From the NCBI RefSeq assembly GCF_000719345.1, contig NZ_JOFX01000032.1, positions 43,004-107,003 of the forward strand: a stretch of 64,000 bases of DNA, written 5' to 3'. The notes under the pieces are model-generated. The model was not told where the DNA came from. It was given only the letters and a program-made list of their open reading frames with translations, and ran no database searches. Both the position numbers and the translations under genes were made by a program. Each line of letters opens with the position of its first letter. Within the stretch, counting starts at the first letter, position 1. This document shows, piece by piece, positions 48,591-57,340 of the stretch. The DNA is from Streptomyces sp. NRRL F-2664. Its GTDB lineage: Bacteria; Actinomycetota; Actinomycetes; Streptomycetales; Streptomycetaceae.

Positions 48591-50003
48591 GTGCGTCCTT
48601 CCGTGGTGGGCGCGCCGGTCCGCGTCGACGGGCGGGGCCCGGGGCGACTTCGCGCACCGCGGGTCGCGTGGCGTCATGTCCGCGTGTGCTCGGCCGGCTC
48701 GCCGATGGGTGGAGCCGCCGCGCGTCCGTGACGGCCTCCGTTTTCGGGATCGAACATTCCGCGCCCGCCCCCCGTACACACGTAGAGCTATCGCCCGTCA
48801 CTCTAAGGAAGGGGGCTGGGTTCCGTCCGTGTGGGGTGCCGTGGGCGGCCCCGGGGGTGTCGTGTGGGTCGGGCCGGATCAGGGGCGGGGCCGGTGCCGT
48901 GCCTCGCAGGGTGGACGGAGGGGCGGCGCGGGGCTTCGCCGGGTGCGCAGGCCGGTGTCCGGTGCGATGCGCCATGCGGGGGTGGGCGCCGGGGTGGAGG
49001 CGTAGGGGTTGCCGGCCGTCCCGCTTCGGCGCGGTGCGGTCCGTCTGCCGGAGGCGGAGGCCGAGGCGGATCGGCCCAGGGGGCCGCCCCCTTTCAGGCT
49101 CCGGCGGCCGGCCTGCCCTGCCGGTCGCACTGCTGGGTGTTGGGCGTGCGGTCACCGCCCGGTCCGCGGGGGACAAAAACTGCAACGTTGCTGGCCAGAC
49201 CCCGTCTCCGGGCCATGGCGTGACGGCTGCTCAAAATCCTTCGGAACAAGGGGGTTTGAGGGCGGAAGGTCCGGACAGACGCGTGGATACCGGAAGCGGC
49301 ACTCTGCCGGTGGCGCTTTTCCGGAGCGGGCCCCGCCGCACGGCGTCCTTCCCCCTGGCGTTGTGCGGCAGGCCCGCCCGCACGACGGGCTGCCGTCCGG
49401 ATCCGTCCGGCACCCGGGCACCCTCCGTCCCGGCCTCCTCCCCGGCCGGGGAGCGGGAGCGTCCGGGGAACCCCCGGCGTCGGCGCTCAGACCGCCGTCC
49501 CCGGGCACGGACCCGGCGGCTGCAGCCCGCCGCCCCGTCATCACAGGACGAAGTGCAGAGTGCAGGTGACGGCCGCGCCTCGCAACCCCGGCCAGGCGCA
49601 CGAGCGGCCCGAACGGGCCTGCCGGACGGTGGCGTTGATCCCGGCCGGTCCGCCCCGGCCGTCCCCCACATCGACGGTGACACCGGTACTGCCGGTACTG
49701 CCGGTACTGCCGGTACTGCCGGCGCGGGCGATGCCCTCCCCGACCGCTCGCAGGCGCTCGAAGCGGAGTGCGGACGGCGACAGCGAACCCCAGGGAAAGC
49801 AACAGCCGCGCACCCTGCCGAGGCAACCCGAACACCGCCGGCGACCGTTCACGGTGCGATACCGAGGCCGACGGCACCGAACTCGCGCCCGCCCGGGGCG
49901 GGCTCGCGCAGGTCCCGACCGCCTCTCCCCCGCCGCCGCACCTCTGCCCGCGGGCATCGTCGCCCTCGCCGTCGACGAAGTGCAGGGCCGGGGCCCGGGC
50001 CGG
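48591..50003. other. 1.4-kb stretch without a supported gene
   Basis: Long open frames exist here on both strands, but none shows a recognisable domain, a ribosome site or normal residue mix. Features seen: the promoter side of the secreted gene near 48770-48815, a 10-bp perfect palindrome GCAACGTTGC at 49182-49191, an AT-richer patch at 49220-49260 with a CTCAAA/TTTGAG inverted pair, and a 9-bp tandem repeat at 49685-49720. It may hold gene remnants or a large regulatory region. Confidence 0.5.
49685..49720. repeat. four perfect 9-bp tandem repeats
   Basis: GGTACTGCC is repeated four times. On the minus strand it would encode Gly-Ser-Thr repeats in an uncertain reading frame (49541-50113), which has no recognised domain. 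It is most likely slippage in non-coding DNA. Confidence 0.9.
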
Positions 50004-50744
50004 TCAGACCCGTACGGCCGGGCCCGCCGGGGCGGGGACCGGGCCGCCCGACATGGCGCGGGCCATCCAGGCGGAGGAGCGCAGGGCCTGCGCGACGAAG
50101 GCGCCGCGGCCAACCCCCAGGATCCGCAGGGCGGGGCCGTGGTCCACCGCGACCAGGGCGGCGGCGCCGGCCAGCAGCCCGCGCCAGGCCACCGTCACGG
50201 CCCGGCGGGCCGGCCGGGGCAGGGGTGCGAGGCCCTCGCGCAGCCGCAGGCAGTGGAAGGGCACGTGCCGCTCCTCGTCGGCCAGGATCCGGCCCGCGAC
50301 CTCGCACACCAGCGCGTCCCCCGCACCGTCGCGCAGCGCCCGGTAGTACCCCAGCGCCACCACCTCGGCGATCATCAGCACCAGCAGCTCCACCCGCAGC
50401 CCCAGCAGCCGCCGCACCCGGACGAAGGCGGCGTCGCTCCAGTGCCCGTCGAGGGTGCCGGCCCCGCCGGCCGCCAGCAGCAGCTCCAGCATCCGCGCGT
50501 GGTTCTGCTCCTCGGCGATGAAGAGCCGCACCGCCTCGGAGTAGACCGGATCCCCCGCGCGATCGGCCTTGCCGCACAGCGCGGAGCCGTCACCGTCCTC
50601 GCCGACCTGGAACTTCTGGATGCTGCGCACGATCTCGACGGGCAGTTGCGCACCCCTGCCCCAGTCGGGATCGCCGAGCGCGGTCCGCCGCTCCCGCTCG
50701 GACTCGAACTCCCGCACCCACGCCCCGTACCCAGTTTTGATCAT
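50004..50744 (-). CDS. ferritin-like di-iron protein
   Basis: A 246-residue mostly helical protein. FIAEEQNHARMLELL and ILADEERHVPFH give the paired Glu-x2-His sites of ferritin-like di-iron proteins, with a helix VELLVLMIAEVVALGYY between them. Members include oxidases, desaturase-like enzymes and hydroxylases; the substrate is unknown. ATG 50744 has no ribosome site and lies seven bases after a TAGATT -10, so the message is likely leaderless. Two identical-type operators overlap the promoter and start. Confidence 0.8.
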   Translation of the reverse strand: MIKTGYGAWVREFESERERRTALGDPDWGRGAQLPVEIVRSIQKFQVGEDGDGSALCGKADRAGDPVYSEAVRLFIAEEQNHARMLELLLAAGGAGTLDGHWSDAAFVRVRRLLGLRVELLVLMIAEVVALGYYRALRDGAGDALVCEVAGRILADEERHVPFHCLRLREGLAPLPRPARRAVTVAWRGLLAGAAALVAVDHGPALRILGVGRGAFVAQALRSSAWMARAMSGGPVPAPAGPAVRV

Positions 50745-50778
50745 GTTCAAGAATCTACCGACCGTTGAGCGTGTTCAA
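50737..50778. promoter_or_regulatory. two TTGA-N6-TCAA operators
   Basis: TTGATCATGTTCAA (50737-50750) and TTGAGCGTGTTCAA (50765-50778) share 12 of 14 bases. Each is a near-palindrome with TTGA and TCAA half-sites. Their starts are 28 bases apart. One covers the ATG of the ferritin-like gene, the other its -35 region, an arrangement typical of a dimeric TetR-like repressor. The regulator is not adjacent. Confidence 0.65.
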
Positions 50779-50780
50779 AA
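50752..50780 (-). promoter_or_regulatory. promoter of the ferritin-like gene, leaderless
   Basis: On the minus strand TTTTGA and TAGATT are separated by 17 bases. The start site would fall about at ATG 50744. This agrees with the missing ribosome site. Confidence 0.5.
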
Positions 50781-50927
50781 GTGCCGGGATGTCATGGCCC
50801 CGTAACAGAACCCCGCTCACCGCACCCGCCACGGAACGAAGGAGCCCGCCCCGGTCCTTGCGCGCCCGGGACGGGCTTTCGAAGTACTGCACGGCCGCGG
50901 GCCTTCCGCCGGGGCCGGGCCGTTCCG

Positions 50928-52124
50928 CTACTGGGCGGCGAGCTTCGGGGACTGCTCGGCCCGCGGCGCCATCGCCCGGCGCAGCAGTGGGGTGAGCGGC
51001 CGTTCGACCAGCCGGTGCATGAGCCAGGCGACCACCGCCATGGCCGCGGTCACGCCCACCAGGGTCGGCCAGGCGCCCCACTGCTCGTTCCACCGCCAGA
51101 TCACCCGCACGCCCAGCGACTGGTGCACGAGGTAGAGGGGATAGGAGATGACACCCGCGATCGGCAGCCAGCGCCACTGGATCCGGTCCAGTTTTCCGAG
51201 CGCGATCAGACCCATCACCGCGTACATCACCGTGATCGCCGACAGGCAGACCTTCCAGTCGATCCCGTGTCCCTCGCCCGCCATGATCTCCGGCAGGCGG
51301 TGCTGCACCAGCAGCCACGACAGCGCCAGCAGCCCCGCCGTCTCCCCTTCGAGCCGGCCGGCCCGGCGGACCAGGTAGAAGGCGATGCCCGCGATGAAGA
51401 AGGGCGCCCAGCGGGGCATCAGGAGCTGCTCCAGCAGCGGGATGCCCGACGCGGGTGCCAGGACCGAGCCCAGCGCCCAGAGCCAACAGAAGGTAGCGAC
51501 CCGGCGGTAGCTGCTCCCGATCAGGACGACCAGCGAGAACAGCAGGTAGAAGCGGAGCTCGACCCAGAGTGTCCAGTAGACGTTGTCCACGTGGTGGACG
51601 CCGAGGGGCTCGTTCAGCATCGTGAGGTTGGTGAGCATCTGGCCGAGGGTGACCCTCGGCTCACCCGGAACGTGCGGGCCCAGCCGGGCGGCCGCCGAGG
51701 ACAGCACGACCGCCGCCCAGTACAGCGGGAACAGTCGCAGGATGCGGCCCTGCCAGAAGTGCTGGAGCGACTTGCCCCAGCCCGACATGCAGATGACGAA
51801 CCCGCTGATCATGAAGAAGAGAGCCACGCCCAGCCAGCCGAACTGGGCTGCCTGGTGCAGCACGGGGAACAGTTCGCCCGCGGTCCGCTGCCACGGGATC
51901 GTCCCGTAGCCGGCCAAGTAGTGGAACAGGACCACCGACAGCGCGGCGAGCAGCCGCAGGCCGTCCAGCACCAGGATGCGCGGCGCCCGCCCGTCCCCGG
52001 TCTCGCCGGTCCTGCGGAACACCTTCACCGACCGTGCCCAGCCGGGGGCCCGGTCGGGGGTTTCCCGCGGTGCTTGGACGGTCACCGGGGCACGGCCCCC
52101 GGCAAGGGCATACCTGTCGGACAT
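50928..52124 (-). CDS. acyltransferase family 3 membrane protein
   Basis: A 398-residue OafA/YrhL-type acyltransferase with about ten membrane helices. The first helix has VLDGLRLLAALSVVLFHY, with the conserved His, then FMISGFVICMSGWGKS and RILRLFPLYWAAVVLS typical of the family. LVHQSLGVRVIW and WLMHRLVERPL are the usual late motifs. It transfers acyl groups to sugars of surface glycans or antibiotics; the acceptor is unknown. ATG 52124 is used. It is followed by the ferritin-like gene 180 bases on. Confidence 0.87.
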   Translation of the reverse strand: MSDRYALAGGRAPVTVQAPRETPDRAPGWARSVKVFRRTGETGDGRAPRILVLDGLRLLAALSVVLFHYLAGYGTIPWQRTAGELFPVLHQAAQFGWLGVALFFMISGFVICMSGWGKSLQHFWQGRILRLFPLYWAAVVLSSAAARLGPHVPGEPRVTLGQMLTNLTMLNEPLGVHHVDNVYWTLWVELRFYLLFSLVVLIGSSYRRVATFCWLWALGSVLAPASGIPLLEQLLMPRWAPFFIAGIAFYLVRRAGRLEGETAGLLALSWLLVQHRLPEIMAGEGHGIDWKVCLSAITVMYAVMGLIALGKLDRIQWRWLPIAGVISYPLYLVHQSLGVRVIWRWNEQWGAWPTLVGVTAAMAVVAWLMHRLVERPLTPLLRRAMAPRAEQSPKLAAQ

Positions 52125-52228
52125 GACACCTCTGATCGATCCTGCGGTGTCGTGACACCGGGTACGTTCCTGACGGCAGAACCAGCGATCCTAACGACGC
52201 CGTGCCGCCCGGGGTGGGGCCGCGTCGG

Positions 52229-52906
52229 TCAGGGTGCGGCCGGGGTGGTGGGCTGCCGGATCGCGGTCAGGGCGTTCTTGACGTCCCGTGCCACGCGGGC
52301 CGCGTCGTCGGGGTTGTGCACCACGTCGGTGTTGTTCATGTCGACGACCAGGACCTCGCTGGCCGAGTAGTGCCGGTGCACCCAGTCGTCGTAGCCGGAC
52401 CACAGCGTCCGGTAGTACTCCACCAGGCTCTCGTCCTGCTCGAAGTCGCGGCCCCGCAGGCCGATCCGGTGCAGCACCGTCTCGAAGTCCGCCTTGAGGT
52501 AGACCATGAGGTCGGGTGCCTTGCGGTACGGCAGGCCGTCGATCTCGCGCATCATCTCCCCGAGCAGCCCCTCGTACACCTGCATCTCGAGGGAGCTGAT
52601 CCGGCCCAGGTCGTGGTTGACCTTCGCGAAGTACCAGTCCTCGTAGATGGACCGGTCCAGGACGTTGTCGCCCTGCTTGTACGCCTCCTTGATCGCGGCG
52701 AACCGCGTCTGGAGGAAGTAGAGCTGCAGCAGGAAGGGGTAGCGCCGGGCCTGGATCTCCTCGGGGCTCGCCGTGTAGAAGAGCGGGAGGATCGGATTGT
52801 CGTCCACGCTCTCGTAGAAGACGTCGCTGCCCAGCTCCTTGGCGAGCAGCTCGGCCACGCTCGTCTTCCCGATCCCGATCATGCCTCCGACGCAGATCAC
52901 TGCCAT
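52229..52906 (-). CDS. deoxynucleoside kinase
   Basis: A 225-residue kinase. The P-loop is GGMIGIGKTSVAELL (Gly-x4-Gly-Lys-Thr), the DRS motif is LDRSIYEDWYFAK, and a lid-like LRGRDFEQDESLVEYY follows. The layout fits the dNK/dGK/dAK family, which phosphorylates deoxynucleosides for salvage. The exact base preference cannot be told. ATG 52906 opens the gene after the permease promoter region. Confidence 0.88.
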   Translation of the reverse strand: MAVICVGGMIGIGKTSVAELLAKELGSDVFYESVDDNPILPLFYTASPEEIQARRYPFLLQLYFLQTRFAAIKEAYKQGDNVLDRSIYEDWYFAKVNHDLGRISSLEMQVYEGLLGEMMREIDGLPYRKAPDLMVYLKADFETVLHRIGLRGRDFEQDESLVEYYRTLWSGYDDWVHRHYSASEVLVVDMNNTDVVHNPDDAARVARDVKNALTAIRQPTTPAAP

Positions 52907-53373
52907 ACCTCACTTCTCCCCGGCGGTCTTATGTGCGTGGGCGTGCGGGCAGGGCATCTCACACCACGCAGACGCATGCCGACGGCACGCGATTCCCCGG
53001 GAGCTTCGTGATCTGCGTCAGACGGTCCTCCGCCCGCAACGGACCGGACGCGACCCCTGACGCGGGCCGCTCTCATCGACCGGCCGGCCTGGCCCTTCCG
53101 CGGCCGCCGCGCCGACGGTGAGCCGCGGCCCCGCGGCCAGCCTGAATCTTAGATGACGATCAGCCCCGCCCTCCCCCACCCGTGTCGTGCCGCCTCGTCC
53201 GGCCCGTTGCCGGCCGTTTCGGGGGCCGGCAGGAGGGTGGGGGTGCGACGGTGACGTGGTGCCGGGCGCCCGTCACCGCCGGGAACTGCGCCGGACGGGG
53301 CGCCTCGTTCCGTATGACGGTCCGCGCCGCGATGATGACTTTCCGTCACCATCTTCGCGGGAAGGACGTGCGC
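52907..53373. other. divergent region between dNK and permease
   Basis: About 470 bases between the leftward kinase and rightward permease starts, so it should hold both promoters. No clear motifs were identified. An in-frame ATG at 53314 lies upstream of the permease start chosen here. Confidence 0.4.
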
Positions 53374-54843
53374 ATGGCCAGGTTGGGCACGGGGCAGGGA
53401 GTGCTGCGCCGCAAACCGATCGAGCAGATCGAAGAACCGGAAGGGGCCCTCAGCGAGCAGCTCACGCGCACCCTCGGCCTGTGGCAGCTGACCGCGATCG
53501 GGGTGGGCGGCATCATCGGCGCCGGGATCTTCACCCTGGCCGGGACGGTCGCCAACGGGGTCGCCGGACCCGCGGTGCTGGTCTCGTTCCTGATCGCCGG
53601 TGTGGCCAGTGCCGCGGCCGCGTTCTCCTACGCGGAGTTCGCCGGGCTGATCCCGAAGGCGGGTTCCGCCTACACCTACGGGTACGCCGTCCTGGGCGAG
53701 CTGGTGGGCTGGTTCATCGGCTGGGACCTGCTGCTGGAGTACACGGCCATCGTGGCGGTCGTGGGCATCGGGATCTCGGGGTACTTCAACTTCCTGCTGG
53801 TCGAGACGGGTGCGGCGCTGCCGACGTGGATGCTGGGGGCGCCGGGTACCGGTGAGGGGCATCGCTTCGACCTGATCGCCGCCGTCCTGTGCCTGTTCAC
53901 GGCGTACATGCTGAGCCTGGGGATCAAGAGCGCCGCGCGGTTCGAGACGGTCGTCGTCGTGCTGAAGGTCCTGGTCGTCCTCCTGGTCATCGTCGTGGGC
54001 TTCTTCCACATCGACACCTCCAACTACACGCCCTTCTTCCCCTACGGGGTGGGGGGTGCCTTCACCGGCGCGGCGACGGTGTTCTTCGCGGTCTTCGGCT
54101 ACGACGCGATGAGCACGGCGGCGGAGGAGTCCAAGGACGCGCAGCGTCACATGCCGCGGGCGATCCTGTACTCCCTGGCCATCGCCATGGTCCTGTACGT
54201 GCTCGCCTGCCTGGTCCTGACGGGTATGCAGAAGTACACGGAGATCGACCCGGAGAGCGGTTTCTCCAGCGCGTTCAAGGCGGTCGGGCTGGACGTGGTC
54301 GCGGACATCATCGCGGTCGGGGCGATCATCGGCATCCTCACCGTGATGTTCACGTTCATGCTGGGTGTGACGCGCGTGTGGTTCTCCATGAGCCGTGACG
54401 GGCTGTTGCCGCGCTGGTTCGCCAAGACGCATCCGACCCGGCACGTGCCGACGCGGGTCACGTGGATCGCCGGTGTGGCCTCCGCGGCCATCGCCGGTTT
54501 CGTCCCGATCGGGGAGGCGGCGGAGCTGACGAACATCGGCATCCTGCTCGCCTTCGCCGTCGTGTGCACCGCGGTCATCGTGCTGCGCTACCGGCGCCCC
54601 GACCTGCCGCGCACCTTCCGCACCCCGCTCATGCCCCTCACTCCCGCGATCGGTGTGGTCGCCTCGATCTGGCTCATCACCTACCTGCGGGTGGAGACCT
54701 GGCTCCGCTTCGCGGTGTGGTTCCTGCTCGGGCTGGTCATCTACTTCGCCTACTCCTACCGCCACTCCAAGCTGGCCGGGACCACCCCGGACGGGCCGGC
54801 GGGCCCGGAGGGGCCCGCGGACCGGGCGGGGACCGGGAGCTGA
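53374..54843 (+). CDS. APC-family amino acid permease
   Basis: A 489-residue transporter with about twelve helices. The start LTAIGVGGIIGAGIFTLAG is the unwound helix 1 of the APC fold, with YTYGYAVLGELVGWFIGWDLLLEY and FFAVFGYDAMSTAAEESKD (helix 6, FAY/GYD) typical of the cationic or basic amino acid group. It likely takes up amino acids with protons. ATG 53374 has GGAAGGA upstream. The tail is Gly-Pro-rich. No enzyme gene is adjacent to hint at the substrate. Confidence 0.88.
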   Translation: MARLGTGQGVLRRKPIEQIEEPEGALSEQLTRTLGLWQLTAIGVGGIIGAGIFTLAGTVANGVAGPAVLVSFLIAGVASAAAAFSYAEFAGLIPKAGSAYTYGYAVLGELVGWFIGWDLLLEYTAIVAVVGIGISGYFNFLLVETGAALPTWMLGAPGTGEGHRFDLIAAVLCLFTAYMLSLGIKSAARFETVVVVLKVLVVLLVIVVGFFHIDTSNYTPFFPYGVGGAFTGAATVFFAVFGYDAMSTAAEESKDAQRHMPRAILYSLAIAMVLYVLACLVLTGMQKYTEIDPESGFSSAFKAVGLDVVADIIAVGAIIGILTVMFTFMLGVTRVWFSMSRDGLLPRWFAKTHPTRHVPTRVTWIAGVASAAIAGFVPIGEAAELTNIGILLAFAVVCTAVIVLRYRRPDLPRTFRTPLMPLTPAIGVVASIWLITYLRVETWLRFAVWFLLGLVIYFAYSYRHSKLAGTTPDGPAGPEGPADRAGTGS

Positions 54844-54947
54844 CGGGGGCACGCCCGGGCCCGGCCGTTCCCGGCGACCGCGCGCGGGCGCCGGGGCGTT
54901 CGCGGGCGGTCGCAGCGCGGGCCGGCAGCGGGATCCGGGCGGCGGGC

Positions 54948-55394
54948 TCAGGCGGCGGCGGGCTCGGGCCGGCGCAGTTGCGCCTGACCGAAGAGGAGGG
55001 CGTAGCCGTCGGGGAGGTGGTGCAGGGTGCGGGTGAGAAGGTCGGGGCCGGCGAGTCGGGCGACGACGGCGAGGACTGCTCCGGTGTCCCAGCGGGCGAC
55101 GGCGGGGGTGGTGCCGGTGCGGGCGGCCAGGTCCTTGACGAAGCCCCAGCCGGTGAGCCGTTCGGTGTCGGGGACCTGGGCGGTCAGGGCCAGGGCGGCC
55201 TCGACGGGCAGGGCCTGGGCGAGGTCGACGCGTTCGTCTCCGGTGATCTGCCGGCCGAGGGCGGCCAGGACGGCGCGAACGGCTTCCTCTGCGCGTTCGG
55301 CGGTGGGGTAGGCGCCTTCGTAGCGCACGCGCTCCAGCATCCGGTCGAACGTCATGGCGGGCGGGGCCTGGTCCGGGCGAGGCTGGTCGTACAT
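54948..55394 (-). CDS. DUF2267 protein, first copy
   Basis: A 148-residue protein with the DUF2267 helical pattern: FDRMLERVRYEGAYPTAERAEEAV, VLAALGRQITGDERVDLAQALP and a repeated tail VVARLAGPDLLTRTLHHLPDGYALLFG. The family makes a helical bundle, with two related halves, found in stress or heat-shock contexts. It lies next to a second DUF2267 gene (55498) and hsp18. It may share a promoter with the second copy, which is 104 bases upstream. Confidence 0.8.
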   Translation of the reverse strand: MYDQPRPDQAPPAMTFDRMLERVRYEGAYPTAERAEEAVRAVLAALGRQITGDERVDLAQALPVEAALALTAQVPDTERLTGWGFVKDLAARTGTTPAVARWDTGAVLAVVARLAGPDLLTRTLHHLPDGYALLFGQAQLRRPEPAAA

Positions 55395-55497
55395 GGTGCT
55401 GCGGTTGCCCTTTCTCTTCGGAAGGTCCGGCTTCGGGACGGCGGCGGCAGGGGTGGCGGGCGGTCGGGGGCGGATCGGGTGGCGGAGGGGCCGGGGG

Positions 55498-55893
55498 TCA
55501 GGTGGGCTGGGGGTGGCCGAAGAGGACGTCGTATCCGGCCGGGAGCTGGAGCAGGACCTCGCGGGTGAGGGTGTCGCCGGCCGCGGCGGCGACGGTGGAG
55601 AGGACCGCGCCGATGTCCCACAGGGCGGTGGTCTCGGTGGCGCCCTCGATCCAGGCCGCGGTGGCGCGGACGAAGCGTTCGGGGGAGAGCGGTTCGGCGG
55701 CCTGCAGCGGGTTCAGCAGGATCAGGGCGTAGGTCTCGGGGAGCCGGGCGGCCAGTTCGGCCCGTACGGTGCCCACCAGGTGGGCGCCCAGCAGGGCCAG
55801 GACGACGCGGGCGGCCCGCTCGGCTTCGGCCCGGGTCCGGTACTCGCCGCGTTCACGGACGTGCTCCAGGAACGCTTCGGGACGCATCGGCAT
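55498..55893 (-). CDS. DUF2267 protein, second copy
   Basis: A 131-residue paralog of the gene at 54948. Matching elements: FLEHVRERGEYRTRAEAERAARVV, LGAHLVGTVRAELAARLPE and TLTREVLLQLPAGYDVLFG. GGAGG lies before ATG 55893. The pair probably arose by duplication and has diverged. It sits 135 bases downstream of hsp18 on the same strand, so heat-shock cotranscription is possible. Confidence 0.8.
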   Translation of the reverse strand: MPMRPEAFLEHVRERGEYRTRAEAERAARVVLALLGAHLVGTVRAELAARLPETYALILLNPLQAAEPLSPERFVRATAAWIEGATETTALWDIGAVLSTVAAAAGDTLTREVLLQLPAGYDVLFGHPQPT

Positions 55894-56027
55894 TCACGTC
55901 ACCTCCGGTCAGGGGCAGGGGTGAGGTGCGAGGGTGGGGTGCGAGGGGTGGGGTGGCGTGCGGAGCGCGGAGGACGGGGTGCCGGAGGGGGTCGGTCCTG
56001 CCCGTCCTCCGCCGCTGGTGCGGGTGC

Positions 56028-56462
56028 TCAGCCGGAGATCTGCTTGCGGCCGGACTCGCCGCCGATGGCGATCTTGCGGGGCTTGGCGCGCTCGGCGATC
56101 GGGATTCGCAGGGTCAGCACACCTGCGTCGTAGTCGGCTTCGATGCGCTCGGTGTCGAGGGTGTCGGCCAGCATGACCTGGCGGGAGAAGACACCCAGGG
56201 GCCGCTCGGAGAGCTCCATCTGCACGGTGTCGCCCTTGGCGGCCGGCCGGCGCTCCGCCTTGACGGTCAGCATGTTCCGCTCGACGTCGATGTCGATCGC
56301 CTCGGTGCTCACGCCGGGCAGGTCGAAGGCGATCACGTACACGTCGCCCTCGCGGTAGGCGTCCATCGGCATGACGGACGGCTTCGACCATGTTCCGGAC
56401 GTACCCGACAGCTGCTGGACGATCCGGTCCATCTCGCGGAACGGGTCGGTGCGCATCAACAT
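56028..56462 (-). CDS. hsp18: small heat-shock protein Hsp18
   Basis: A 144-residue alpha-crystallin chaperone. It starts with a short N-terminal arm (DPFREMDRIVQQL), then the crystallin core (about 35-130): YREGDVYVIAFDLPGVS and VLTLRIPIAE, the Ile-x-Ile-type strand and C-terminal tail KPRKIAIGG. It keeps unfolding proteins soluble during heat stress. GGAGG precedes ATG 56462. The promoter at 56521-56549 is overlaid by an exact RheA-type operator, so it is heat-regulated by the divergent gene. Confidence 0.93.
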   Translation of the reverse strand: MLMRTDPFREMDRIVQQLSGTSGTWSKPSVMPMDAYREGDVYVIAFDLPGVSTEAIDIDVERNMLTVKAERRPAAKGDTVQMELSERPLGVFSRQVMLADTLDTERIEADYDAGVLTLRIPIAERAKPRKIAIGGESGRKQISG

Positions 56463-56520
56463 CGCGAAACACCTCCAGTCGGTTCAGGCAGGAACTGCCA
56501 ATGCGCTTCAACGTGCTCCC

Positions 56521-56549
56521 GTTGTAACATGTCATCGAAGCGATGACAA
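56521..56549 (-). promoter_or_regulatory. hsp18: hsp18 promoter
   Basis: On the minus strand TTGTCA (56544-56549) and TACAAC (56521-56526) are 17 bases apart, a good vegetative-type promoter. The RheA operator overlaps the -35 and the spacer. Confidence 0.75.
56530..56548. promoter_or_regulatory. RheA-type heat-shock operator
   Basis: TGTCATCG-AAG-CGATGACA is a perfect 8+3+8 inverted repeat. It contains TGTCATC-N5-GATGACA, the RheA site of Streptomyces albus as I recall it. It lies in the spacer of the hsp18 promoter, so bound RheA would block RNA polymerase until heat releases it. Confidence 0.85.
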
Positions 56550-56624
56550 GTAGAATGTCGCCCGATGGATGACACGCAGGGAGCGTGTCGGGACGATGCT
56601 GTCGGACGACCCTTCGGAGGTGCC

Positions 56625-57287
56625 GTGAACGAGACTTCTCCCCCCGTCCCACCGGTGCGTGCCCCGCGGGCCGCCGAGGCGCTGGAGGCCATCCACCGGA
56701 CCGTCGAGGACGCGCACCGGTCCTCCGCCGGGGCGGTGGCGGCCCCGGCGGCGGACGGCTCCGGTCCGGAGCGGTCCCTGGACGCCCTGCGGATGCTCCG
56801 CGAGGTCCGGGAGCGGCTCACCGGCTGGGAGAGCGTCCTGATCGAAACGGCCCGCGGTCAGGGCGCGAGCTGGGCCGAGCTCGCCGGGCCCCTCGGGGTG
56901 GCCAGCCGGCAGGCCGCGGAACGCCGCTACCTGCGGCTGCGTCCCGGCGCGGCGGGCAGCACCGGTGAACAGCGGGTGCAGGCCACCCGGGATGCGCGGG
57001 CCGCGGACCGTACCGTCACCGCCTGGGCCCGCGACAACGCGGCCGACCTGCGCCGCCTGGCGGGCCAGGTCACCTCCCTGACCGACCTGCCCGCGGCCGC
57101 GGAGGGAGCCGTCGGGGAACTCAACGTGGCCCTGGGCGGTGACGATGCGGCCCGCCTGGTCGGGCTCCTGGCCGGTACCCGGCCGCATCTGGGGCCCGGC
57201 GACGCCGAACTCGCCGACCGCATCGACGCGGTGACCCGCCACACCGACCGGCTCCGCCAGGACAGCAACGACCAGCGCAACTCCTGA
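56625..57287 (+). CDS. rheA: RheA-type repressor of hsp18
   Basis: A 220-residue protein, near the 225 reported for Streptomyces albus RheA. It diverges from hsp18 across the RheA-type operator. The middle has RQGASWAELAGPLGVASRQAAERRYL-like helix-turn-helix character (split here as GASWAELAGPLGV and ASRQAAERRYL). RheA is a thermosensor that itself lets go of DNA on heating. GTG 56625 with GGAGG is preferred. An in-frame ATG at 56565 exists, but the added 20 codons have many A/T third bases, unlike real coding here. Confidence 0.8.
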   Translation: MNETSPPVPPVRAPRAAEALEAIHRTVEDAHRSSAGAVAAPAADGSGPERSLDALRMLREVRERLTGWESVLIETARGQGASWAELAGPLGVASRQAAERRYLRLRPGAAGSTGEQRVQATRDARAADRTVTAWARDNAADLRRLAGQVTSLTDLPAAAEGAVGELNVALGGDDAARLVGLLAGTRPHLGPGDAELADRIDAVTRHTDRLRQDSNDQRNS

Positions 57288-57340
57288 GCCCGCGTGCGCA
57301 CCACCGTCGCCCGCGGGGCGGGACCCGAGGAGGAGATCCC

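Noticed and set aside
49541..50113. Minus-strand frame encoding Gly-Ser-Thr repeats
   Set aside because: No start site, no domain, and the repeat is explained by 9-bp slippage.
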